Positions 6,682-13,570 of a DNA stretch of 18,929 bases are shown piece by piece (position 1 is the first letter of the stretch; every line of letters starts with the position of its first letter). Source of the DNA: Vicinamibacteria bacterium (GTDB taxonomy: Bacteria > Acidobacteriota > Vicinamibacteria > Vicinamibacterales > UBA2999); assembly GCA_025924295.1 (NCBI GenBank), contig JAICEG010000034.1, positions 1 to 18,929 on the forward strand, given 5' to 3'. The translations under genes were made by a program, and so were the position numbers. Below the pieces are notes generated by a model. That model was not told the origin of the DNA and made no database searches. It saw nothing but the letters and a program-made list of their open reading frames with translations.

Positions 6682-9336
6682 TCAATTGACTCCCTTGGTC
6701 GGCGAGGTTGTCTGCGCACTTGCCGTGGAATTGACCTGTTCGACAACGGTATTCATCTGGAACGGACGGCTCTTGACGACGCCGAGCACCATCGACGAGA
6801 ACCGCCCCTTGTTGGCGGTCACGTCGCGGGCGATCTGGCGCACGAGCGGCATGTCGCGATACTCGACGCCGCGCCCGAGCGCGTAGGTCAGCAGCTTCTC
6901 GGTGGCAACCGTGACGAACTGATCGTCGTAGTTGTCCGACAGCCATCGGCTCAATTGCACCGCGCTCGCCACCTTGGTGTTGTCGAAGAGCTGAGTCGAC
7001 GGATCGACCGGGGTGCCCTCGTCCTGTAGGCGCCAGTACCCGATTGCGTCGAAGTTCTCGAGCGCGAACCCGAGCGGATCCATCAATCGATGGCACTGAA
7101 CGCAGTCGGGGCGCACGCGATGGTCTTCCATCTTCTTGCGCATGGTCGGCTCTTTCGCGTTCTGGTCGGCGGCACGCGGCGGCAATGGCGGCACGTCGGC
7201 TGGCGGATTCGGCGGGCTCATGCCGAGCATGTTCGTCATGATCCACTTTCCGCGTGTGACCGGCGACGTGCGGTCAGGCTTTGAACTGGTCGCGAGGAAG
7301 GCGCCCTTACCGAGCAGGCCTCGGCGCGCTTCCATGTCCGGCCCGAGCGCGACGCGCCGGAACTGACTTCCGGTGATGTTCTTGATCCCGTAGTGCTTGG
7401 CCAGGCGCTCGTTGACGAACGTGTAGTCGGCGTTGAGCAGGTCCACCACGCTGCGATCTTCACGCACGATGGTGTCGAACATCAGTTCCACTTCGCGCCG
7501 CATCGCCTGGCGCAGCGGATCGTCGAAGTCCGGGTAGATCAGCGGGAGCGGGTTGGTCGCGTCGAGCGCGCGGAGATTCAGCCACTGCCCTGCGAAGTTG
7601 TCGGCCAGCGCGATCGCCCTGGGATCGCGCAGCATGCGGCGCACCTGGCGCTCGAGCATCACCGGCTCGTTCAACCGTCCGGCCGCCGCGACTTTCAGCA
7701 GTTCCTCGTCAGGCGCGGTGCTCCACAGGAAGAACGAGAGCCGCGACGCCAAATCGATGTCGCTGATGCGGTAGGCCTGTCCCGGGCGATTTCCGACCAG
7801 CTGTTCCTCGATGCGGTAGATGAACTGCGGCGACGCGAGGATGCGCGCGAGCGCCATCTCAATGCCCTGGTCGAAGTCCTTCTCCTTGCGACCGAACTCG
7901 TAGAAGTCCATCAACACGTTGACGTCGGCGGGCGTCGTCGGTCGGCGGAACCCGTACATCGCGAGGTTGGAGATGATCTTCCGCGCGCAGGCGGTCTCTT
8001 CGGCCGTGGTCTTCGGCGTGCAGACGAAGATCTTGCGCCGGCTCGGGGAGTCCTTCGCGGGGGTGGCATCGAAAGGCCCTTCGATGCGGATCGTTCCCAC
8101 GTGCGGGAAGAACGTGTAGCCCGGAGTCGGCCCGGTCTGCACCGTCGATCGCATGAAGTGCTTGTCGAGATCGAGCAGCGGCGCGAAGTTGGTGGCGGGG
8201 AAGGTCGCGCCCACCATGTGCGTGCCGGCCGTGGTCTTGAAGCGAACCCGCATCGGCGGCAGGTTGCGATTGAAGCCGAACCCGGCCGCCGCCGCAGTCG
8301 GCGGTGCCTGGGTCCCGGTGCCGGTGTTCGCGCCCGCGCCGGCCCCGCGCGGACCGCAGTTGGTCGGCGTGTTCCGCCCGCCGCCCTGCCAGTTCATGAT
8401 CGACAGCCGCTCGCCGTCGAGCAGCATCTCGATCCGCTCACACGGGACGGAGCCGAATCCCGTAGGCGACATGTTGTCACCGAAGATCGGTGTCACCGTC
8501 AGCGTGTACTCGCCGTCGGATGGGAACGTATGAGCCACGAGCATGCCGCCACGCGTGCCGAATGGCAACCCTTCGACGTGATAGTCCTGCGACGTGTCCT
8601 CACGCGTCCTGTACACGACGAGCGTCGGCTCTTCGGGATAGCCCATCGCGAGGCGGCTGATCTTCTGCGCCGCGGTGACATACGCCTCGACCTGCGTCGA
8701 CGAAATGCCCAGCGCGCCGGCGATGTTGTCGAACCCCGAGGTCGAGTCATCCGACGGCAGATACTTCGAGGCGTCGACGTTCAGGTCGAGCAGATCGCGT
8801 ACGACGTTCGCGTACTCGGTGCGATTCAGCCGGTGAAGTCCAGGCGGCGGGGTGAACGGGCTGGACGTCCGGTCGAGTTCGTTCTCGAAGGCCGTGACGA
8901 TCGCGTTGAACTCGGTGGGTTCCGGTCGCTTCATGCCCAGCGGCGGCATTTGTCCCGCCCGGACCTTGCGCACGACCAACTCCCACTTCTCGCGATCCTT
9001 CTCGACGTTCGCCGGGTCGAGCGCGTCCATCGTCAGGCGACGCGCTGAATCCAACCCGGCCGCCTTCATCTTCTCGCTATGGCAGGCCATGCAGTACTGA
9101 TTCAGGAAGGTGCGCTGCGCATCCACCGAAATCGCCGGGGCTGTCGGTGCAGTCGCCGCCGCCTGACGCTCCACTTGCGCCGCTGGTTGTGCCGGCCGTG
9201 CCGGCTGCGAGGGCTCCGTTCGCGGTTGAGCCGGAGGAGTCACGGGAGCCGACGGGGGCTGCCCTGACTGGGCGTGGACAACGAAGGCGACTAACAGCGC
9301 CGCCAAGGCGCCCACGACAAGTGCTCTGAACTTCAT
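6682..9336 (-). CDS. DUF1592-type multidomain cytochrome protein (DUF1587/1595/1592/1588/1585)
   Basis: 884 residues from ATG 9334-9336, preceded by GGAG at seven bases. A longer frame reaches 9372, but the chosen start opens directly with a signal peptide (MKFRALVVGALAALLVAF). A Pro/Ala/Gln-rich linker (about 26-68) precedes the haem motif CMACH at 82-86. Then come RLNRTEYANVVRDLL (DUF1587), CARKIISNLAMYGFRRP (DUF1595), LASRLSFFLWSTAPDEELL (DUF1592), GLLGKGAFLATSSKPDRTSPVTRG (DUF1588), a second CVQCH near residue 748 followed by RLMDPLGFALENFDAIG, and a DUF1585 end. This is the usual domain order of the large planctomycete/acidobacterial cytochrome proteins. It is likely exported and haem-loaded; its electron partner and substrate are unknown. 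First gene of the operon with DUF1552 and ankyrin. Confidence 0.93.
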   Translation of the reverse strand: MKFRALVVGALAALLVAFVVHAQSGQPPSAPVTPPAQPRTEPSQPARPAQPAAQVERQAAATAPTAPAISVDAQRTFLNQYCMACHSEKMKAAGLDSARRLTMDALDPANVEKDREKWELVVRKVRAGQMPPLGMKRPEPTEFNAIVTAFENELDRTSSPFTPPPGLHRLNRTEYANVVRDLLDLNVDASKYLPSDDSTSGFDNIAGALGISSTQVEAYVTAAQKISRLAMGYPEEPTLVVYRTREDTSQDYHVEGLPFGTRGGMLVAHTFPSDGEYTLTVTPIFGDNMSPTGFGSVPCERIEMLLDGERLSIMNWQGGGRNTPTNCGPRGAGAGANTGTGTQAPPTAAAAGFGFNRNLPPMRVRFKTTAGTHMVGATFPATNFAPLLDLDKHFMRSTVQTGPTPGYTFFPHVGTIRIEGPFDATPAKDSPSRRKIFVCTPKTTAEETACARKIISNLAMYGFRRPTTPADVNVLMDFYEFGRKEKDFDQGIEMALARILASPQFIYRIEEQLVGNRPGQAYRISDIDLASRLSFFLWSTAPDEELLKVAAAGRLNEPVMLERQVRRMLRDPRAIALADNFAGQWLNLRALDATNPLPLIYPDFDDPLRQAMRREVELMFDTIVREDRSVVDLLNADYTFVNERLAKHYGIKNITGSQFRRVALGPDMEARRGLLGKGAFLATSSKPDRTSPVTRGKWIMTNMLGMSPPNPPADVPPLPPRAADQNAKEPTMRKKMEDHRVRPDCVQCHRLMDPLGFALENFDAIGYWRLQDEGTPVDPSTQLFDNTKVASAVQLSRWLSDNYDDQFVTVATEKLLTYALGRGVEYRDMPLVRQIARDVTANKGRFSSMVLGVVKSRPFQMNTVVEQVNSTASAQTTSPTKGVN

Positions 9337-9679
9337 GTATCGCTCCGCGTGACCCGATCGAGTCAGAACCAAGCAAAAGTGCGGAAAACCCGGAAAACCT
9401 GCGGGCTAAATAGGATACCGAACTCTATGGGGCTCCCGCAAACCCGGCTTGACCATCCCGACAGGGGGACTCAAGTCGTAATACGGCGCCGGGCGGCAAG
9501 CCGTTTCTGAACAACAAGTCGTTTCCGATCAAATAGTTGTCTGCTGATTGCGGTCGAGCTATGAACGTCGGGTCGAGGCGGGCCGGAGGGCCGCCTTCGA
9601 GCTGATCAGCCAGGCTGGTGCTTTCCGAAACTGGCAGGCCAGTTTGATGTTTGCGGAGACGCCGTACACTCAAGCGCGG
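9337..9679. other. 343-base divergent intergenic region
   Basis: This gap separates the minus-strand DUF1592 operon from the plus-strand LtaS-like gene and must hold both promoters. It contains a perfect tandem 9-mer, CGGAAAACC, at 9382-9390 and 9391-9399; an AT-rich stretch at about 9405-9420 that could serve as the -10 region for the minus-strand operon; and a GC-rich imperfect hairpin around 9574-9597. A short open frame on the minus strand (9425-9673) has no ribosome site or recognisable protein. I looked for a GEMM, cobalamin or TPP riboswitch core and did not find one. Confidence 0.5.
9643..9670 (+). promoter_or_regulatory. Possible sigma70-like promoter just before the LtaS-like gene
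   Basis: TTTGAT at 9643-9648 and TACACT at 9665-9670 are 16 bases apart. The -10-like box ends nine bases before ATG 9680, so a transcript from here would be nearly leaderless. This fits the absence of a ribosome site before that ATG. The -35 match is poor, so this is only a suggestion. Confidence 0.22.
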
Positions 9680-11350
9680 ATGTCCCTCTCACCCAGACGA
9701 ATGAGGCTCCTCCTGGCAGGGCTGGCGATCTCCCTGGTCGCTCTCAACGCCTCGCTCACGTTCGAGAACGTCTGGCCCACGCCGAAGATTCGATGGGGCA
9801 ATGCACTGTCCATCGAGCTCGTGGCGTGTGTGCTGCTGCTGGCGATCGCTTACCGGCGGGCGCGATCACTCGCGCGTTATGCCCTCCCCGGTCTGTGGGT
9901 CGTCCTGGTTGCGGGGCACTACCTCGATGTCACCGGTCCCGGACTTTACGGTCGCGACTTCAACCTGTACTGGGACTCGCAGCATCTCGGCAACGTGACA
10001 GCGATGCTCGCACGCGCGGCGCCGTGGTGGCTCATCATCGTGGCCCTCGTGACGCTCGTGTCCGTCATCGCGCTGATGTTCGTGATTGCGCGACTCTCGC
10101 TGCAGTGGCTTGCGAACGCGCTCGAGGTGCCGCCGCTGCGGCGAGCGCTCGGCTTGACTGCGATCGCGCTCATCGTGGCGTTCGGGGCGCAGCAGCTATC
10201 GGGGCAACCGTCGGCGATCGTGTCGTTCGCGAAACCGGTGACGCCGGCGTACATGCGGCAGGCGCGATTTGTCCTGGCCATGCTCGGCCCCGGTGCCGTG
10301 GCGCCTCGACTCGGACCCTCTCCGAATCTGGACCAGAGCCTGGCGCACCTCGAGGGTGCGGACGTGTTGCTCGTGTTCGTCGAGTCCTATGGTGCCGTGA
10401 CCTACCAGACGCCAGCGATCGCCGATGGTCTCGTGCAGAGCCGAGCCGATCTTCGCGCCGCCGTTGCGGAGACCGACCGCGAAGTGGTCACGGCCTACGT
10501 CGAGTCCCCAACGTTTGGCGCATCATCGTGGCTGGCTCATTTGAGCCTGATCTCCGGCGTCGAGGTCCGCGATCAGTACGCGTACACCTCGTTGATGGCG
10601 TCGAACCGCGAGACGATCATCACCAACTTCGCGCGCCGGGGATATCGAACGGTTGCGTTGATGCCGGGGATGCGCCAGGCGTGGCCTGAGGGCGCGTTCT
10701 ATCACTACGATCAGATTTACGGTCGCGATCTGCTGGAGTATCCAGGTCCGGAGTTCGGGTGGTGGGGGATACCCGATCAGTACGCCCTGGCGAAGATCGA
10801 TGCGCTCGAACGGAATCGCCTCACGCGGAAACCTCTGTTCCTCGTGTTTCCCACGAGCACGAGCCACGCACCCTTTGGACCGGTGGCGCCGTATCAACCC
10901 GATTGGTCCAGGATGCTCTCATCGGATGCTTTCGAAAAGGCGGATGTTGATCGGTGGATGGCCGACGTGCCAGACCTCACCAATCTCAGGCCGAGCTATG
11001 TCCGTGCGATCGCTTACGAATACACGACGATCGCCGGCTACCTTCGAACCCATCCGCGCGACAACATGGTGCTGATTGCGATCGGCGACCACCAACCGCC
11101 GGCGGCGGTCAGCGGTCGTGACCAGCCGTGGACCGTGCCTGTACATGTCTTCGGTCGGCGTGGTCCCATCTTCGATCGTTTCGTCGAGCGCGGGTTCCGA
11201 TCAGGGCTCGAGCCGCATCGTGCTCCGATTGGACCGATGCACTCGTTGGCAGCGATGTTCCTCGAAGTGTTCAGTCCGGCTGCCCCCGACGAACTGGATG
11301 CGGGCAACAGCGGCGGGAGTCACGCCGGGCGGGTTCGTTCAGCGCCCTGA
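9680..11350 (+). CDS. LtaS/sulfatase-like membrane phosphotransferase
   Basis: 556 residues from ATG 9680. The N-terminal half is membrane-embedded, with hydrophobic segments at about 9-24, 44-58, 67-80, 115-137 and 155-170. The C-terminal part is an alkaline-phosphatase-superfamily domain: LLVFVESYG (Glu235), FGASSW with Ser282/Ser283 as candidate nucleophile, and AIGDHQPP (Asp470, His471). The order Glu, hydroxyl residue, Asp-His, at this spacing, follows the lipoteichoic acid synthase (LtaS) plan, so a phosphoglycerol- or phosphoethanolamine-type transferase outside the membrane is plausible; a sulfatase is the alternative. Earlier in-frame starts (TTG 9548, ATG 9647) exist without better ribosome sites. 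Its last 31 bases overlap the convergent CDP-alcohol phosphatidyltransferase, which could supply its lipid donor. Confidence 0.82.
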   Translation: MSLSPRRMRLLLAGLAISLVALNASLTFENVWPTPKIRWGNALSIELVACVLLLAIAYRRARSLARYALPGLWVVLVAGHYLDVTGPGLYGRDFNLYWDSQHLGNVTAMLARAAPWWLIIVALVTLVSVIALMFVIARLSLQWLANALEVPPLRRALGLTAIALIVAFGAQQLSGQPSAIVSFAKPVTPAYMRQARFVLAMLGPGAVAPRLGPSPNLDQSLAHLEGADVLLVFVESYGAVTYQTPAIADGLVQSRADLRAAVAETDREVVTAYVESPTFGASSWLAHLSLISGVEVRDQYAYTSLMASNRETIITNFARRGYRTVALMPGMRQAWPEGAFYHYDQIYGRDLLEYPGPEFGWWGIPDQYALAKIDALERNRLTRKPLFLVFPTSTSHAPFGPVAPYQPDWSRMLSSDAFEKADVDRWMADVPDLTNLRPSYVRAIAYEYTTIAGYLRTHPRDNMVLIAIGDHQPPAAVSGRDQPWTVPVHVFGRRGPIFDRFVERGFRSGLEPHRAPIGPMHSLAAMFLEVFSPAAPDELDAGNSGGSHAGRVRSAP

Positions 11351-12072
11351 CGTTTGAGCCAGGCAATATCCACCGCAAAGGACCAGGTGAGCAGCGACAG
11401 CGTGATCGCCGCCACGACAGGACTGACGGGAACGGGCACCAGTGGTGACAACGCGGCAGCAAGCCCGATGAATTGAGCGATCGCCACGCTCTTGCCGCGT
11501 ATCGTGGAACGGAGCGGTCTCGCCATCCACGGCAGTAGCCATCCACACGCGACGAAGGCATACCGCATCAGGCCGCATGCGATCACCCAGGCGCCTGCCT
11601 TTCCGTGCTGCGAGACCAGAATCGACAGGATCAGGATCAATGCGGCGTCAGTCTCCATGTCGAACCGCGCGCCAAAGGCGCTGCTCTGCCCGCCTCGCCT
11701 CGCGAGCCACCCATCGACTCCGTCAAGGGCGGCGACGATGATGACGATCGCGACGGCGAGTGAGGCCGTGCGCGAATCCGGGGTCTCGCCGAGGAGGCCG
11801 GCCATACTTGCGACGAGTGCCACACGAATCAAGGTGATGGTGTTGGCGGCGCCGAAGCGAGGATGGGGATGATGCGCGCCGGCGAAGCCGACAATCAGGA
11901 CCGCGGCCGCCGCGAAGTAAATGACGCTCCTCCTGATGTAATCCGCGCCGCTCATCGTCCACGACGCGACGGCGGGTGTGAGGCCCAGAAGGAGGATGAA
12001 GCAGGCGATGACGGCGCCAATCACACTCGAGCGCAGAGGAGCACTCGGCAGACGAAGCGGAAAGTTCGCCAT
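11320..12072 (-). CDS. CDP-alcohol phosphatidyltransferase family membrane enzyme
   Basis: 250 residues, largely hydrophobic with about six membrane segments. It has the complete family signature: Asp117-Gly-x-Asp120-Gly-x-x-Ala-Arg125, eight residues, Gly134, Asp138, Asp142. These residues bind the divalent metals and the CDP group when a phospho-alcohol is joined to CDP-diacylglycerol or a related CDP donor. The acceptor (glycerol phosphate, inositol phosphate, serine or a special polyol) cannot be told from sequence. The N-terminal region (two helices plus a His-rich AHHPHPR segment) is longer than in minimal PgsA-type enzymes. It overlaps the LtaS-like gene by 31 bases at the 3' end and is divergent from the MDR gene across a 101-base spacer holding two palindromes. 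A link to the neighbouring pterin-like cluster is an inference. Confidence 0.9.
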   Translation of the reverse strand: MANFPLRLPSAPLRSSVIGAVIACFILLLGLTPAVASWTMSGADYIRRSVIYFAAAAVLIVGFAGAHHPHPRFGAANTITLIRVALVASMAGLLGETPDSRTASLAVAIVIIVAALDGVDGWLARRGGQSSAFGARFDMETDAALILILSILVSQHGKAGAWVIACGLMRYAFVACGWLLPWMARPLRSTIRGKSVAIAQFIGLAAALSPLVPVPVSPVVAAITLSLLTWSFAVDIAWLKRQGAERTRPA

Positions 12073-12078
12073 TATGTG

Positions 12079-12126
12079 AAGGGGTCAGACCCCTTGAGTG
12101 CAGGAGTATCAAGGGGTCTGACCCCT
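12079..12126. repeat. Inverted pair of 16-17-bp palindromes (REP-like)
   Basis: AAGGGGTCAGACCCCTT (12079-12095) and AAGGGGTCTGACCCCT (12111-12126) are separated by 15 bases. Each is itself an almost perfect palindrome around one central base, and the second is the reverse complement of the first. They can form two small hairpins or one long one. Pairs like this match bacterial REP/BIME elements, which are often spread by RAYT transposases; I recall this core as common in acidobacterial intergenic regions. No RAYT gene is in the window. Sitting seven bases upstream of the minus-strand start, it could also affect expression. Confidence 0.7.
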
Positions 12127-12147
12127 GCGCACGGTTTCATTGTAACG

Positions 12148-12157
12148 GCGGTACCGC
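12148..12157. promoter_or_regulatory. 10-bp perfect palindrome before the MDR gene (possible operator)
   Basis: GCGGTACCGC lies 16 bases upstream of ATG 12174, in the spacer that should hold the promoter of the five-gene operon. A short perfect dyad here could be a repressor site. There is no second copy and no regulator gene nearby, so chance is possible. Confidence 0.2.
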
Positions 12158-12173
12158 ATCAGAATGTTGCTGC

Positions 12174-13148
12174 ATGACCGACGAAGCGAGAGCGTTCTGG
12201 GTCGTCGAGCCGGGCCAGGGAGAGATCCGCCGCGAGTCGCTGCGCACTGCCTCTCACGACGAGGTCGTGGTGCAGGCGCTCTTCAGCGGAATCAGCCGTG
12301 GCACCGAGTCGCTCGTCTTCACAGGACGCGTGCCTGAGAGCGAGCGCCTTCGGATGCGCGCACCATTCCAGGAAGGCGAGTTCCCGGGTCCGGTCAAGTA
12401 CGGCTACGCCAGCGTCGGTCGTGTCGATCGGGGGCCCGATGGCATCGTGGGCCGAACAGTGTTCGTCCTCCATCCACACCAGACGCGCTACATCGTCCCG
12501 TTGTCCTCGGTGCACGTATTGCCTGCCGGCGTGCCCGCCGCGCGCGCGGTCCTGACCGCCAATCTCGAGACGGCGCTCAACGGGTTGTGGGACGCTCACC
12601 CTCACCTTGGCGATCGAGTGGTCGTGATCGGCGCGGGCACGGTTGGTTGCCTGGTCGCGTGGCTGGCCGCGCGGATCCCGGGTTGCGAGGTGCAGCTCGT
12701 GGATGTCAACCCCGCTCGCGCCGCTGTCGCGCAAAAGCTTGGTGCGCCATTCGCCTCACCTGGCAACGCGATGCGAGAGGCGGACGTGGTCGTTCATGCG
12801 AGCGGCTCTCCTGAAGGACTGCAGCTCGCGTTGGATATCGCTGGCGTCGAAGCGACCGTCGTCGAGATGAGCTGGTTCGGCGATCGCCACGTCGCGCTTC
12901 CACTCGGTGGCGCGTTTCACTCCAGGCGGCTCACGATCAAATCGTCACAGGTCGGGCAGATTTCACCGGTGCAGCGACCACGGTGGGACACACGCCGGCG
13001 AATAGCGCAGGCGATGGCACTGCTGGCTGACGCGACTCTTGATGTTCTCATCACTGGGGAAAGCCGTTTCGACGAGCTGCCGGACGTGATGGTTCGACTC
13101 GCGAATGCTCCGGGCGATGTCCTGTGTCACCGCGTTAGGTACGAGTAG
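12174..13148 (+). CDS. BchC-like medium-chain dehydrogenase (MDR family)
   Basis: 324 residues. Rossmann motif VIGAGTVG at 151-158, with an acidic residue at the end of the second strand (LVDVNP, Asp177), which favours NAD(H) over NADP(H). The N-terminal catalytic domain has SGISRGTES at 38-46, where classical zinc alcohol dehydrogenases have a zinc-binding Cys. There is also no four-cysteine structural zinc loop. These traits are those of the BchC-like MDR subgroup, which oxidises a side-chain hydroxyl in bacteriochlorophyll synthesis. No other bacteriochlorophyll gene is present, so the substrate must be something else, most simply a product of the following genes. First gene of the tight plus-strand operon; no clear ribosome site, 12 bases to the next gene. 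Confidence 0.87.
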   Translation: MTDEARAFWVVEPGQGEIRRESLRTASHDEVVVQALFSGISRGTESLVFTGRVPESERLRMRAPFQEGEFPGPVKYGYASVGRVDRGPDGIVGRTVFVLHPHQTRYIVPLSSVHVLPAGVPAARAVLTANLETALNGLWDAHPHLGDRVVVIGAGTVGCLVAWLAARIPGCEVQLVDVNPARAAVAQKLGAPFASPGNAMREADVVVHASGSPEGLQLALDIAGVEATVVEMSWFGDRHVALPLGGAFHSRRLTIKSSQVGQISPVQRPRWDTRRRIAQAMALLADATLDVLITGESRFDELPDVMVRLANAPGDVLCHRVRYE

Positions 13149-13159
13149 AAGGAGCCTCG

Positions 13160-13570
13160 ATGTTCAGTGTCACGGTTCGCGATCACGTCATGATCGCCCA
13201 CAGTTTTCGGGGTGACGTGTTTGGCCCCGCGCAACGGCTGCACGGCGCCACCTACGTGGTGGATGTCGAATTCAAGCGGCGGACGATCGACGCGGATGGC
13301 ATTGTCATCGACATCGGCCGTGCGGGCGACGTGCTCAAGCGGGTACTGGCCGAGTTGAACTACCGCAACCTCGACGAGGTGCCGGAGTTCGCCGGACGGA
13401 ACACGACGACGGAGTTTCTGGCACAGGTGATCTTCACGCGCATCGTTGCTGCCGGCAAGCGGGGCGATCTTGGCGCGGGTGGCAGCGCCGTCGAGCAGAT
13501 CCGGGTCACGTTGCACGAATCGCACGTCGCGTCAGCGTCGTTTGAAGATCGGACGGACGCCGCCTCCTGA
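13160..13570 (+). CDS. Divergent 6-pyruvoyl-tetrahydropterin synthase / QueD-like protein
   Basis: 136 residues, the usual size of the family, with AAGGAG five bases before ATG 13160. Family traits: IAHSF at 12-16 (His14, zinc ligand), RLHGATY with His28, NTTTEFLAQ, which corresponds to the PTAE-x-hA segment, and VTLHES with the substrate-binding Glu near the C-terminus. The standard motif CxxxHGH is altered: at the catalytic Cys position there is Ala24, and the second His of HGH is Ala30. One zinc ligand and the catalytic thiol are therefore missing or moved. It may bind a pterin or related heterocycle but do different chemistry. Start and stop overlap the neighbours closely (TGATG with the glycosyltransferase). 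Confidence 0.87.
   Translation: MFSVTVRDHVMIAHSFRGDVFGPAQRLHGATYVVDVEFKRRTIDADGIVIDIGRAGDVLKRVLAELNYRNLDEVPEFAGRNTTTEFLAQVIFTRIVAAGKRGDLGAGGSAVEQIRVTLHESHVASASFEDRTDAAS

Noticed and set aside
5638..7029. Plus-strand open frame across the DUF1552/DUF1592 junction
   Set aside because: It runs antisense through two genes with clear motifs and has no protein-like features.
7393..9048. Long plus-strand open frame (551 codons) opposite the DUF1592 gene
   Set aside because: Arg/His/Val-rich translation with no domain; the minus strand holds recognisable DUF1592-family motifs across the same bases.
9425..9673. Possible 82-codon minus-strand gene in the 343-base gap
   Set aside because: No ribosome site or recognisable protein features, and it would occupy the region needed for two promoters.
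9337..9679. Riboswitch (c-di-GMP, cobalamin or TPP type) in the long intergenic gap
   Set aside because: Pieces such as GCAAACC-like text occur, but the conserved cores and pairing stems of these classes are not present.
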